In this document: piece after piece, positions 18,427-29,796 of the stretch | How positions within the stretch are numbered: the stretch's first letter is position 1 | How the letters are laid out: each line of letters begins with the position of its first letter | NCBI RefSeq assembly: GCF_003938655.1 | Contig: NZ_RJJT01000024.1 | Location: 28,902-92,901, forward strand | Direction: 5' to 3' | Origin: Rhizobium pisi | GTDB lineage: Bacteria > Pseudomonadota > Alphaproteobacteria > Rhizobiales > Rhizobiaceae | Length of the DNA stretch: 64,000 nt | Made by a program: the position numbers and the translations under genes | Notes under the pieces: generated by a model | What the model saw: only the letters and a program-made list of their open reading frames with translations | Database searches by the model: none | What the model was told of the DNA's origin: nothing

Positions 18427-18705
18427 ATGATGCTTCAGATTTTTCTCCAGGGATTTGCCGTCTATTTCATTATCTGGTGGCTCACGCTTTTTGCGGTCCT
18501 GCCGATCGGGCTGCGCACCCAGGCCGAGGATAATGACATCGTGCTTGGCACCGTTCCGAGCGCGCCCACCCGGTTTCGCGCGGCTTTCGTCTTTTCGCTG
18601 ACGACGCTGATTTCGGCTGCAATCTACGGCCTCTGGTATGTTTCCGACACCTATTTCGGCTGGGGCTTCGATGCCCTTCCACAACTCGGGCCGAGCTTCT
18701 ACTAA
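18427..18705 (+). CDS. DUF1467 family small membrane protein
   Basis: A 92-residue protein with two predicted membrane spans: about residues 8-30 (FAVYFIIWWLTLFAVLPIGL) and 54-78. The connecting loop has the family hallmark LPIGLRTQAE followed by VPGS-like VPSAPTRF. Function is unknown. The family is widespread in Alphaproteobacteria and usually sits next to mce and proS, as here. ATG codons at 18427 and 18430 are both possible, and a GTG at 18409 is less likely given the promoter position. Confidence 0.85.
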   Translation: MMLQIFLQGFAVYFIIWWLTLFAVLPIGLRTQAEDNDIVLGTVPSAPTRFRAAFVFSLTTLISAAIYGLWYVSDTYFGWGFDALPQLGPSFY

Positions 18706-18872
18706 GAGGTAGCTTTTGCTCAAACTTTGGGCAGATGTAAATTCGCTACGCCGAATTCTGTCATACTGGCGTCACGCTTTTGCGGCAAAGAGCTTGCCTA
18801 ACGGAACAAGGCCCATCCCCTTACGGAAGGCAGCTTGTTTTTCGAATGAGATGGAAGCCAAAAAACCAAAAA

Positions 18873-18897
18873 AAAACAAGGCTAAAAGCCTTGTTTT
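18873..18897. terminator. Bidirectional intrinsic terminator-like hairpin
   Basis: The arms 18873-18883 and 18887-18897 pair perfectly over 11 bp around an AAA loop. On the + strand the core stem CAAGGCT/AGCCTTG is followed by TTTT and would end the DUF1467 transcript. On the - strand the same stem is followed by nine T, a stronger terminator, although no minus-strand gene is known upstream. Confidence 0.7.
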
Positions 18898-19061
18898 AAG
18901 TATCGCGTGATCTGTAACCGTTGCCGGGGCTGCGACGAGCGCGCCTAAGATCTGATCCTCCCAAGACTTGACCGCGAATTTGGCAAGAATTAACTTCCCT
19001 GCCTGTTTTGTAAGCTAAAGCTAGCTCAAACATTGGGCTTTGTCATTACCTTTTTTTGCAT

Positions 19062-19087
19062 TTTTGCTACACCCTAGCAAAATTTTT
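19062..19087 (+). terminator. Intrinsic terminator-like hairpin just upstream of the proS promoter
   Basis: TTTTGCTA (19062-19069) and TAGCAAAA (19075-19082) pair around a CACCC loop and are followed by TTTTT at 19083-19087. It points in the + direction, four bases before the -35 box of proS. It could insulate proS from upstream transcription or end an unrecognised short RNA. Confidence 0.55.
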
Positions 19088-19090
19088 CTG

Positions 19091-19120
19091 TTGACAAGAT
19101 TTTCGTTCAAGTCCTTATAA
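19091..19120 (+). promoter_or_regulatory. Promoter upstream of proS
   Basis: A consensus TTGACA at 19091-19096 is followed after 18 bases by TTATAA at 19115-19120. Transcription would start near 19127, giving a 5' leader of about 168 bases before the proS ATG. The leader has several GC-rich stems but no recognised riboswitch or T-box. Confidence 0.65.
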
Positions 19121-19294
19121 ACACGCGCTTTTTCACGCCCTTTCATATTGCGGGTGCGAACATGCGCTTCGGGGAGGTTGCCAACGTTCGTTGCGGGTTT
19201 CCTTCCTGCCGCGAAGCGGCTATGAACGCTCCCGACATTAACAATTGTCTTCGATTCCGCTCGCCGGCGGGATCTCAACTGCTCGGAATCCGCC

Positions 19295-20617
19295 ATGCGT
19301 CTGTCCCGCTTTTTCATGCCCATCCTCAAGGAAAACCCCAAGGAGGCGGAAATCGTCTCCCATCGGCTGATGCTGCGCGCCGGCATGATCCGACAGCAGT
19401 CGCAGGGCATCTATTCCTGGCTACCGTTGGGCAAGAAGGTGCTGGACAAGGTCAACAACATTATCCGCCAGGAGCAGAACCGCGCCGGCGCCATCGAGCT
19501 TTCCATGCCGACCCTGCAGTCGGCCGAGCTCTGGCAGGAAAGCGGCCGCTACGACGCCTATGGCAAGGAAATGCTGCGCATCAAGGACCGTCAGGACCGG
19601 CCGATGCTCTACGGCCCGACGAACGAGGAGATGGTGACGGATATTTTCCGCTCTTCCGTCAAATCCTATAAGGACCTGCCGCTCAATCTCTATCACATCC
19701 AGCTGAAGTTCCGTGACGAAATCCGTCCGCGCTTCGGCACCATGCGCTCGCGCGAGTTCATGATGAAGGACGCCTATTCCTTCGATCTGACGCGCGAAGG
19801 GGCGGAGCATTCCTACAACAAGATGTTCGCCGCCTACCTCAGAACATTCGACCGGCTCGGCCTGCGCGCTATCCCGATGCGCGCCGATACCGGTCCGATC
19901 GGCGGCAACCTCAGCCATGAATTCATCATCCTCGCCGATACCGGCGAGTCCGAGGTTTTCTGCCACAAGGACTTCGTCGATTTCGACATTCCCGGTGAGA
20001 ACACGGATTTCGACAGCGTCGAGGGCCTGAAGTCGATCTTCGACAAGTGGACCTCGCTCTATGCCGCGACCTCGGAAATGCATGACGAGGCGGCTTTCAA
20101 CGCCGTTCCCGAAGGCGATCGCCTTTCGGCGCGCGGAATCGAAGTCGGCCACATCTTCTATTTCGGCACGAAATATTCCGAGCCGATGGGCGCGAAAGTG
20201 CAGGGGCCTGACGGCAAGGAACACTTCGTTCACATGGGTTCCTACGGTATCGGCCCGACACGCCTTGTTCCCGCCATCATCGAAGCATCGCATGACGACA
20301 ACGGAATCATCTGGCCGGCTTCGGTCGCGCCCTTCGATATCGTGGTGATCAACATGAAGGCGGGCGATCAGGCCTGCGACGATACATGCGAACTGATCTA
20401 TGCCGCGCTGACCAAGGCCGGCAAGGATGTGCTCTATGACGATACCGACGATCGGGCCGGCACGAAATTCGCGACCGCCGACCTGATCGGCGTGCCCGTC
20501 CAGATCATCGCCGGCCCGCGCGCGGTCGCGAACGGCGAAGTTGAAGTGAAGGACCGCAAGACTGGCGCCCGCGAAACGATGACCATCGAAGCGGCGATCA
20601 ACAGGTTCGTGGCTTAA
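19295..20617 (+). CDS. proS: Prolyl-tRNA synthetase, short alphaproteobacterial form
   Basis: This 440-residue class II synthetase charges tRNA-Pro. Class II motifs visible are the motif 1 region around EIVSHRLMLRAGMIRQQSQG, motif 2 FRDEIRPRFGTMRSREFMMKDAYSF, and motif 3 GSYGIGPTRLVPAIIE. The anticodon-binding domain follows from about residue 345. It lacks the long cis-editing insertion between motifs 2 and 3 found in the ~570-residue E. coli enzyme, as is usual in this group. The protein reads well from MRLSRFFMPILKENP. lolC follows after 15 bases. Confidence 0.96.
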   Translation: MRLSRFFMPILKENPKEAEIVSHRLMLRAGMIRQQSQGIYSWLPLGKKVLDKVNNIIRQEQNRAGAIELSMPTLQSAELWQESGRYDAYGKEMLRIKDRQDRPMLYGPTNEEMVTDIFRSSVKSYKDLPLNLYHIQLKFRDEIRPRFGTMRSREFMMKDAYSFDLTREGAEHSYNKMFAAYLRTFDRLGLRAIPMRADTGPIGGNLSHEFIILADTGESEVFCHKDFVDFDIPGENTDFDSVEGLKSIFDKWTSLYAATSEMHDEAAFNAVPEGDRLSARGIEVGHIFYFGTKYSEPMGAKVQGPDGKEHFVHMGSYGIGPTRLVPAIIEASHDDNGIIWPASVAPFDIVVINMKAGDQACDDTCELIYAALTKAGKDVLYDDTDDRAGTKFATADLIGVPVQIIAGPRAVANGEVEVKDRKTGARETMTIEAAINRFVA

Positions 20618-20632
20618 GGAAACGGAGGCGAA

Positions 20633-21937
20633 ATGGCAGAGGCAGCAGTGGACCGGAGTTCAAAATCCGGCTTGGGTCCGGCTGGCAGGCCATTTTCCAC
20701 CTTCGAACGCCTGGTGGCGTGGCGCTATCTGCGCGCCCGCCGAAAGGAGGCCTTCATATCGGTGATCGCCGGCTTCTCCTTCGTCGGCATCATGCTCGGC
20801 GTTGCGACGCTGATCATCGTCATGGCCGTCATGAACGGCTTCCGCACCGAACTCGTCTCGCGCATTCTCGGCATTAACGGCCATATGATCGTCCAGCCGG
20901 TCGACGGCCCCTTCACCGATTATCCCGACCTCGCCAGCAGGCTCGCCGGTGTGCCCGGCGTCAAGATGGCGCTGCCTTTGGTCGAAGGCCAGGTGCTCGC
21001 TTCCGCCCAAGCTGGCGGCAGCACCGGTGCGCTGGTACGCGGCGCCCGCGCCGAAGACCTGACCAAGCTCAAAACGATCTCTGACAACATCAAGTCGGGC
21101 GACATGGTTGCCTTTGCCTCCGGTCAGGGCGTGCTGATCGGCACCCGCATGGCAGACCAGCTTGGTCTCCGCGTCGGCGATCTCATCACGCTGACGTCGC
21201 CGGAAGGCGACATCACGCCGATGGGCGTCAATCCGCGCATCAAGTCCTACAAAATCTCCGGCCTCTTCGAGATCGGTATGTCGGAATATGACTCCTCGAT
21301 CATCTTCATGCCGCTCGAGGAAGCGCAGCTCTATTTCAATGCCGAGGGATTGGTTCAGTCGATCGAACTCTTCGTCGACAAGCCCGACGATGTCGACAAT
21401 CTGAGGCCCAAGGTGGAGGCGGCGGCCGGCCGTCAGATCGCCATCACCGATTGGCGCCAGCGCAACCAGACCTTTTTCTCGGCGCTACAGGTCGAGCGTA
21501 ACGTCATGTTCATGATCCTGACGCTGATCGTGCTCGTGGCCGCGCTGAACATCATCTCCGGCCTCATCATGCTGGTGAAGGACAAGGGCAGCGATATCGC
21601 CATTCTGCGCACCATGGGCGCCAGCGCCGGCGCGATCATGCGCATCTTCTTCATGACAGGGGCGGCGATCGGCATTGTCGGTACCATTGGCGGTGTGTTG
21701 CTCGGCGTTCTCGTCTGCGTCAACATCGAATCCGTCCGCCAATTCTTCTCCTGGGTATCAGGCACCGTTCTCTTCAATCCGCAGGTCTATTTCCTCAGCC
21801 AGCTGCCGGCCGAAATGGATTTCAGCGAAACGATGTCGATCGTCGTCATGGCGCTGACACTCTCCTTCATTGCGACCATTTTCCCGGCCTGGCGCGCCTC
21901 CAGGCTCGATCCGGTGCAGGCTCTGCGCTACGAATAA
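20633..21937 (+). CDS. lolC: Lipoprotein-releasing ABC transporter permease (LolC/LolE family)
   Basis: At 434 residues this is the inner-membrane permease of the Lol system, which extracts outer-membrane lipoproteins from the inner membrane. One span lies near residues 45-70 (VIAGFSFVGIMLGVATLIIV), a large periplasmic domain follows, and three C-terminal spans (about 285-420) carry the FtsX-like fold. A strong GGAGG at 20625-20629 precedes the ATG. Only one permease gene precedes lolD here, so the transporter may use two copies of the same permease instead of separate LolC and LolE. Confidence 0.92.
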   Translation: MAEAAVDRSSKSGLGPAGRPFSTFERLVAWRYLRARRKEAFISVIAGFSFVGIMLGVATLIIVMAVMNGFRTELVSRILGINGHMIVQPVDGPFTDYPDLASRLAGVPGVKMALPLVEGQVLASAQAGGSTGALVRGARAEDLTKLKTISDNIKSGDMVAFASGQGVLIGTRMADQLGLRVGDLITLTSPEGDITPMGVNPRIKSYKISGLFEIGMSEYDSSIIFMPLEEAQLYFNAEGLVQSIELFVDKPDDVDNLRPKVEAAAGRQIAITDWRQRNQTFFSALQVERNVMFMILTLIVLVAALNIISGLIMLVKDKGSDIAILRTMGASAGAIMRIFFMTGAAIGIVGTIGGVLLGVLVCVNIESVRQFFSWVSGTVLFNPQVYFLSQLPAEMDFSETMSIVVMALTLSFIATIFPAWRASRLDPVQALRYE

Positions 21938-21951
21938 GGAATGCCGCCTTC

Positions 21952-22635
21952 ATGAAACGCAACGTCGTTCTCAAGCTTACCGGCGTCGAGCGCCATTACG
22001 GGCAGGGCAATACGCTGCTCTCGATCCTGAAGGGCGCGGATTTTTCGATGTCGAAGGGCGAGATCGTCGCTCTCGTCGCTCCCTCCGGCACCGGCAAGTC
22101 GACACTGCTGCACGTTGCCGGCCTGCTGGAGCATCCAGACGGCGGTGAAGTCAACATCAACGGGCATGCCTGTGACGGCCTTAGCGACGAGAAACGCACC
22201 GCGATCCGCCGCAACGAGATCGGCTTCGTCTACCAGTTCCACCATCTGCTGCCGGAATTCTCGGCGCTCGAAAACATCATGATGCCGCAGCTGATCGCCG
22301 GGCTTTCCTGGAAGGAAGCCGGCGAACGGGCCGGCCAGCTTCTCGATTACATGCGCATCGGCCATCGCGGCTCGCATCGCCCGGGCGAGCTATCCGGCGG
22401 CGAGCAGCAACGCGTTGCAATCGCCCGCGCCGTCGCCAATGCGCCGACCTTGCTGCTTGCCGACGAGCCCACAGGCAATCTCGACCCGGAAACGGCAAGC
22501 TACGTCTTCGACGCGCTGGAGGCGCTGGTGCGCCAATCCGGCCTTGCCGCCCTTATCGCCACCCATAATCACGAGCTCGCCCGCCGCATGGATCGGCGCG
22601 TAACGATCTCCGACGGCAAGATCGTCGATTTCTGA
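21952..22635 (+). CDS. lolD: Lipoprotein-releasing ABC transporter ATP-binding protein LolD
   Basis: The 227-residue ATPase powers the Lol exporter with the permease encoded just upstream. Walker A is APSGTGKST at about residues 43-51, a near-consensus form with A in place of G at the first position. The ABC signature is LSGGEQQRVAIARA and Walker B is LLLADEPTGNLD, followed by the switch His in ATHNHELARRM. It is 14 bases after lolC. It ends tail-to-tail with the minus-strand gene at 22643, with a GC-rich inverted repeat (22636-22665) at the junction. Confidence 0.94.
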   Translation: MKRNVVLKLTGVERHYGQGNTLLSILKGADFSMSKGEIVALVAPSGTGKSTLLHVAGLLEHPDGGEVNINGHACDGLSDEKRTAIRRNEIGFVYQFHHLLPEFSALENIMMPQLIAGLSWKEAGERAGQLLDYMRIGHRGSHRPGELSGGEQQRVAIARAVANAPTLLLADEPTGNLDPETASYVFDALEALVRQSGLAALIATHNHELARRMDRRVTISDGKIVDF

Positions 22636-22642
22636 GCGGCGG

Positions 22643-23107
22643 TCACGGGATGATCAGGCCGCCGCGATAATCGAGCTCATAGGCCTTTCTGCCGTCGACC
22701 ATGATGCATTCGCTGCCGCTGAACCGCTCGCAGCCGCCTTCACTACGATCGATATAGCGGCCGAACGCATGCTCGAATTCCATTCCGCCGAGAAACCGGC
22801 CTTCGCGATACATTGTTGAAAGCGCCGCCTTGATCACAGCCCCGGCCGCGCCGCCCTCGATGAGGTCAGGCGCGACGACACAGCCGAAATAATTCATCGC
22901 CCAGACGGGTTCGTCGGCAAACCAAACCACCTCTTGTCCGGCAAAATCGGTGCCGCCGAAATAGCTGTCGAGATAGCGCCAGTCGCCGCGATCGTACCCG
23001 ATATCGTGAGCACCCGGCCTGCAGGGCAGGCGCGGCACACCACCGCCGACATAGGTCGCGGCCTTGGCCTCTACGATGAATTCGTTCAGCATCCTGGCGT
23101 CGAGCAT
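22643..23107 (-). CDS. DUF5680-like protein
   Basis: A 154-residue soluble protein read from MLDARMLNEFIVEAKAATYV. The pattern of a short helical start, then DWRYLDSYFGG, then GMEFEHAFGRYI resembles DUF5680, a small domain often found alone or attached to XRE-type regulators. No DNA-binding domain is present here. I chose the ATG at 23107 because a GAGGAG ribosome-binding site lies seven bases upstream; an in-frame ATG at 23128 is an alternative. Function is unknown. It is a lone gene convergent with lolD. Confidence 0.75.
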   Translation of the reverse strand: MLDARMLNEFIVEAKAATYVGGGVPRLPCRPGAHDIGYDRGDWRYLDSYFGGTDFAGQEVVWFADEPVWAMNYFGCVVAPDLIEGGAAGAVIKAALSTMYREGRFLGGMEFEHAFGRYIDRSEGGCERFSGSECIMVDGRKAYELDYRGGLIIP

Positions 23108-23414
23108 TGCCGTCTCCTCATGACTCATCCGGTAGCGATATAGCAAGGAAATCGGAACATAAGAAGAACAAATCAGCGGGAATCGCTCAGCCGCCTGTGG
23201 GAGTTGTCTTGGCTTTCGGATGATCTGCGACGGTGCTTTTCTGGTCTGAATGCAGAGCCGGTCGCGCGGGCATGCGCAACGCCGGCGTCGAAGCAAAACC
23301 GATTCGGCGCACCGCGAACCGAGATTTTTAAACGCAAGCCATGAGGAAAAGATTCCTGTTGACATGCGAACATAAATGGAACAAAGTAAAAACATAACGA
23401 GTAAGGAGAGCCAA
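23108..23414. other. Intergenic region carrying an SOS-type promoter
   Basis: This 307-base stretch separates the divergent DUF5680 gene and the 28-residue peptide gene. Its right end holds a TTGACA element and a LexA-type direct repeat. I see no gene in it. Minus-strand frames that extend the DUF5680 gene upstream have no support from ribosome-binding sites or homology. Confidence 0.6.
23359..23382 (+). promoter_or_regulatory. SOS-type promoter with LexA box (GAAC-N7-GAAC)
   Basis: TTGACA at 23359-23364 is followed by the direct repeat GAAC (23368-23371), seven bases, GAAC (23379-23382). Direct repeats of this spacing (GTTC-N7-GTTC on the other strand) are the established LexA target in Rhizobiales. 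The box covers the space between the -35 element and the expected -10 region, the classic position for a repressor. The -10 hexamer itself is weak. The peptide ATG is 32 bases downstream of the box. Confidence 0.75.
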
Positions 23415-23501
23415 ATGACTGACATGATCCGTGATATCGCAGCATTCACCTCCATCGCAATGTTCGTTGCCAGCTTCTCGCTCATCGTCATGGCGATCTA
23501 A
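23415..23501 (+). CDS. Putative SOS-induced 28-residue single-span membrane peptide (SidA-like by size and regulation)
   Basis: The reading frame has 28 codons and a strong AAGGAG ribosome-binding site at 23403-23408, six bases before the ATG. A short N-terminus with one Arg and two Asp (MTDMIRD) is followed by a continuous hydrophobic helix of about 21 residues (IAAFTSIAMFVASFSLIVMA), so it should sit in the inner membrane. A LexA-type direct repeat lies in its promoter. In Caulobacter the 29-residue SOS-induced inner-membrane protein SidA blocks cell division. Sequence homology to SidA is not claimed; the parallel is size, topology and regulation. dnaE begins 117 bases downstream, so the transcript may continue into it. 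Confidence 0.75.
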   Translation: MTDMIRDIAAFTSIAMFVASFSLIVMAI

Positions 23502-23618
23502 AGTTTTCAGGGGATCGCATGGCAGTCATGCGGTTCGGACGCGGGACTTCTTCTGGACATCATCTCCCTCTATGCCGACAATGCGTCCGATTCATTCGGT
23601 CGATTGGGAAGGCATGTC

Positions 23619-27116
<3,498 letters not shown>

Positions 27117-27120
27117 TCAA

Positions 27121-27172
27121 CTCAGGTGATCGCAATTACACTCGGCTGATCGAGATCACCCTCGGGTAATTG
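27121..27172. repeat. Three 12-bp repeats with exact 20-bp spacing at the dnaE / transpeptidase junction
   Basis: Related 12-mers CTCAGGTGATCG (27121), CTCGGCTGATCG (27141) and CTCGGGTAATTG (27161) begin exactly 20 bp apart, about two helical turns. Overlapping inverted repeats are also present: 27125-27131 with 27154-27160, and 27133-27139 with 27166-27172. The array begins in the 39-base gap and runs into the 3' end of the minus-strand gene. It may act as a terminator for both convergent genes or be a protein-binding site. Confidence 0.5.
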
Positions 27173-28406
27173 TGATGAAATCCGTGCCTTCGCCGGTCTC
27201 CGAGCCGAGGCCTGTATCGGAGATCGTCAGCGTTGAGCCGGGCGCAATCAGCGCGTCGATCCTGCGGCGGGTCTCCTCTGGGATCACGATGCGGCTGAGT
27301 GAGCGGGCAATCGGTTTGCCCATGACGATCGAGCTTTCCTGATTGGTGATCCCGAGCCGCTTCATCGTCTCGCGGGAGAGATTATTCGCCAGCGTCACGC
27401 CGAGCCAGTCCGCCGTGCCGGCCCTTTCATCGACTGCATGCAGGGTCAGAAAATGCGTGCCGAGCGCCAGGCCCGGATCGGCGATCGTCACCGGCGCTTC
27501 GAAGATCGGCTGGAAGGCTTGCCGCACCATGATGACGCCGTTCGGCGGCTCGCCCTTGCCAGCGGCCGCATAGACGGACTTGAGAAGCGTGTCGGAGACC
27601 AGGCTTCTGTCTCCGGCAAAATCCGCCGGCCGCAGCGTCTTGAAGGTCTTGATCGCCTGCACGGTCGACGGGCCGAGCAACCCGTCCGGATCGCCGGCGG
27701 CAAAGCCGAGCTGATTGAGAAGCATCTGGATGTCGATCACCGTCTCGCGCAGCGTGCGCCGCGTGACGAGCATGCTGATCGGCTCGGACGGCTCGGCCTC
27801 GGACACTGCCGCCGGCGCCGCCGGCATCGGTATCGCAGCCGTGTCGTTCATCGCCACTTGCACCGGTTTTTGCGGGCTGTCGGGCATGGATGGCCGCAAC
27901 TCGACATCCGAAAGCAGCGGCATTGCCGCCGGCGTGTCCGGATGGAAAAGGGTGGGGTGGTCGATCGGCTGCGGCACAAGTTCGCCGTCGCTAATGATGA
28001 CGGGGACGCCAGTTTCCGTCATTCCGTAGAGCATTTTTGCGAAGGCGCCCGGCATGCGCACGCAGCCGTGCGAGGCGGGATAACGCGGCACGGAATTCGA
28101 CTCGTGCAACGCGATGCCGGACCAGGTCAGCCTTTGCATGAAAGGCATCGGGGCGGCCGAATAGAGATTGGATTCGTGGTATTTCTGCTTTTCCAGCACG
28201 GAGAAAATGCCGCTCGGCGTCGTGTGGCCGTCTTTGCCAGTCGAGACCTTCGAGGTCGCGACGACCTCGGCGCCGTCATAGACCGCAAGCGACTGCTTGT
28301 CCTTCGAGACGAAGATCTGCAGCGTGCGCACATCCGCGGCAAAGGCGGGGTGCACGAGTGCGGTGGCCGACAGCAAGCCGAGGCCGAAGACGAGACGCGA
28401 GAACAT
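27156..28406 (-). CDS. Exported L,D-transpeptidase (YkuD domain) with peptidoglycan-binding domain
   Basis: The protein is 416 residues from the ATG at 28406, which gives a clean signal peptide (LVFGLGLLSATALVHPAFA). A YkuD catalytic domain follows (about 25-155) with the HESNSVPRYPASHGCVRM motif containing the catalytic Cys. A peptidoglycan-binding helical domain lies around 205-255 (IQMLLNQLGFAAGDPDGLLG). Such enzymes make 3-3 cross-links or attach proteins to murein in the periplasm; which one applies here cannot be told. A GTG at 28439 would lengthen the N-terminus. It is convergent with dnaE. Confidence 0.88.
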   Translation of the reverse strand: MFSRLVFGLGLLSATALVHPAFAADVRTLQIFVSKDKQSLAVYDGAEVVATSKVSTGKDGHTTPSGIFSVLEKQKYHESNLYSAAPMPFMQRLTWSGIALHESNSVPRYPASHGCVRMPGAFAKMLYGMTETGVPVIISDGELVPQPIDHPTLFHPDTPAAMPLLSDVELRPSMPDSPQKPVQVAMNDTAAIPMPAAPAAVSEAEPSEPISMLVTRRTLRETVIDIQMLLNQLGFAAGDPDGLLGPSTVQAIKTFKTLRPADFAGDRSLVSDTLLKSVYAAAGKGEPPNGVIMVRQAFQPIFEAPVTIADPGLALGTHFLTLHAVDERAGTADWLGVTLANNLSRETMKRLGITNQESSIVMGKPIARSLSRIVIPEETRRRIDALIAPGSTLTISDTGLGSETGEGTDFITITRG

Positions 28407-28498
28407 GATACCCAACCATACGCAATACTGGTCCGGCACATTATGGGACGAAGTTTAAGGAAGATTTTATCGGCCGGATCGCGCACCCGCCTCACGGT

Positions 28499-29794
28499 TT
28501 AGTGATCGCGCTTGCTGCTGCCGAAGGTATAGCCGGTCTCGACCGTCTTGTTGCCGAACTTGTCGCGCAGCTTGTCCATCGCCGCTTCCGCCGCCGCGCG
28601 CCGGCCTGATTGCCGATCGATGAGATCGGGCGGGTCGGCGCGGGCGGCATCGCCGAGATCGGTGACGCCGATGCCGAGCAGGCGGAATTTCGTGCCGTCC
28701 GTTTCCTTTTCGAGAAGCTCGAGGCCTGTGCGAAAAATCCTGTCGGCAAGCTGTGTCGGGTCTTCGAGTTTGCGGTTGCGGGTGCGCGATTTGAAGTCGG
28801 CGGTCTTCATCTTCAGGACCACGGTTTGGCCGGCAATATCGCTCTTCTTCAGCCGCCAGGAGACCTTCTCGGAAAGGCTGCGCAGGATCGGCACCAGTTC
28901 GTCGTAGCGCGATATGTCGTCGACGAAGGTCGTCTCGGACGAAACGCTCTTGGCCGCGTCGTTGAGATGAACCTCGCGGTCGTCGATGCCGCGCGATAGC
29001 CGGGCAAGCCGCTGGCCGATGCTGCCATAGCGGCGCATCAGGTCGTTCTCCTCCATCTGCTGCAACTGCCCGATGGTGCGGATGCCGTCCGCCTCCAGCG
29101 TTGCCGCAAAGGCCTTGCCGACGCCCCAGATGGTGGTGACGGGACGCGGCGCCAGGAACTCGACCGCTTCCTCACGACCGATGACGGAAAAGCCGCGCGG
29201 CTTCTGCAGGTCGGAAGCAACCTTGGCGAGGAACTTGCAATAGGAAAGCCCGACCGAAACGGTGATACCGATCTCCTTTTCGACGCGTCGGGCGAATTTG
29301 GCGAGCGTGCGCGCCGGCGGATCGTGATGCAGCCTCTCGGTGCCGCCCAGCTCCAGGAAGGCCTCGTCGATCGAAAGCGGCTGTACCAGCGGCGTCAGAT
29401 CCTGCATCATTGCCCGCACTTGGCGCCCGACCCGGACATATTTTTCCATGTCGGGGCGGATGACGATCGCCTGGGGACATGCCTCCAGTGCCTTGAACAT
29501 CGGCATGGCCGAACGCACGCCGTGGATGCGCGCGATATAGCATGCGGTGGAGACCACGCCCCGTTTTCCGCCGCCGATGATGACGGGCTTATCGGCAAGC
29601 TCCGGATTGTCACGTTTTTCGACGGCAGCGTAAAAAGCGTCGCAATCGATGTGCGCAAGCGTCAATGCGTAGAGTTCGCGATGGCGCACGAGGCGAGGGC
29701 TGCCACACGAAATGCAACGGCGTGCCTCACCCTTCTGCTCGGCAAGGCAGTCGCGACAGAAGCCGGGTGTCTTGTCAGGCGTGGGCGTCATCAT
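28499..29794 (-). CDS. dinB: DNA polymerase IV with N-terminal Cys4 motif
   Basis: This 431-residue Y-family translesion polymerase extends stalled primers past damaged bases. The catalytic carboxylates are in LAHIDCDAFYAAVEKRD (D50) and SIDEAFLEL (D143, E144). The little-finger domain follows to the C-terminus (SSETTFVDDISRYDEL). Ahead of the polymerase sits about 40 extra residues with C13-x2-C16 and C27-x2-C30, a likely zinc ribbon. A LexA-type box starts two bases upstream of the ATG, leaving no room for a normal ribosome-binding site; ATG 29791 is an equally possible start. Expression is probably SOS-induced. Confidence 0.93.
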   Translation of the reverse strand: MMTPTPDKTPGFCRDCLAEQKGEARRCISCGSPRLVRHRELYALTLAHIDCDAFYAAVEKRDNPELADKPVIIGGGKRGVVSTACYIARIHGVRSAMPMFKALEACPQAIVIRPDMEKYVRVGRQVRAMMQDLTPLVQPLSIDEAFLELGGTERLHHDPPARTLAKFARRVEKEIGITVSVGLSYCKFLAKVASDLQKPRGFSVIGREEAVEFLAPRPVTTIWGVGKAFAATLEADGIRTIGQLQQMEENDLMRRYGSIGQRLARLSRGIDDREVHLNDAAKSVSSETTFVDDISRYDELVPILRSLSEKVSWRLKKSDIAGQTVVLKMKTADFKSRTRNRKLEDPTQLADRIFRTGLELLEKETDGTKFRLLGIGVTDLGDAARADPPDLIDRQSGRRAAAEAAMDKLRDKFGNKTVETGYTFGSSKRDH

Positions 29795-29796
29795 TG

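Larger units (their letters stand above)
18706..19294. other. 589-base AT-rich intergenic region with two hairpins and the proS promoter
   Basis: No convincing gene was found in this stretch. It holds a bidirectional terminator-like hairpin (18873-18897), a second hairpin followed by five T (19062-19087), a good promoter (19091-19120) and a leader of roughly 170 bases before proS. The segment 18898-19087 between the hairpins could encode a small RNA on either strand. A 64-codon frame at 18716-18910 has poor composition and runs into the hairpin, so I do not call it. Confidence 0.6.

Noticed and set aside
18716..18910. 64-codon frame after the DUF1467 gene
   Set aside because: It runs through the terminator hairpin and is rich in Lys/Asn from A-tracts; no ribosome-binding site.
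19127..19294. Possible SRP RNA or T-box in the proS leader
   Set aside because: The GGAAGGAAGCA-type SRP core and T-box specifier/antiterminator motifs were looked for and not found.
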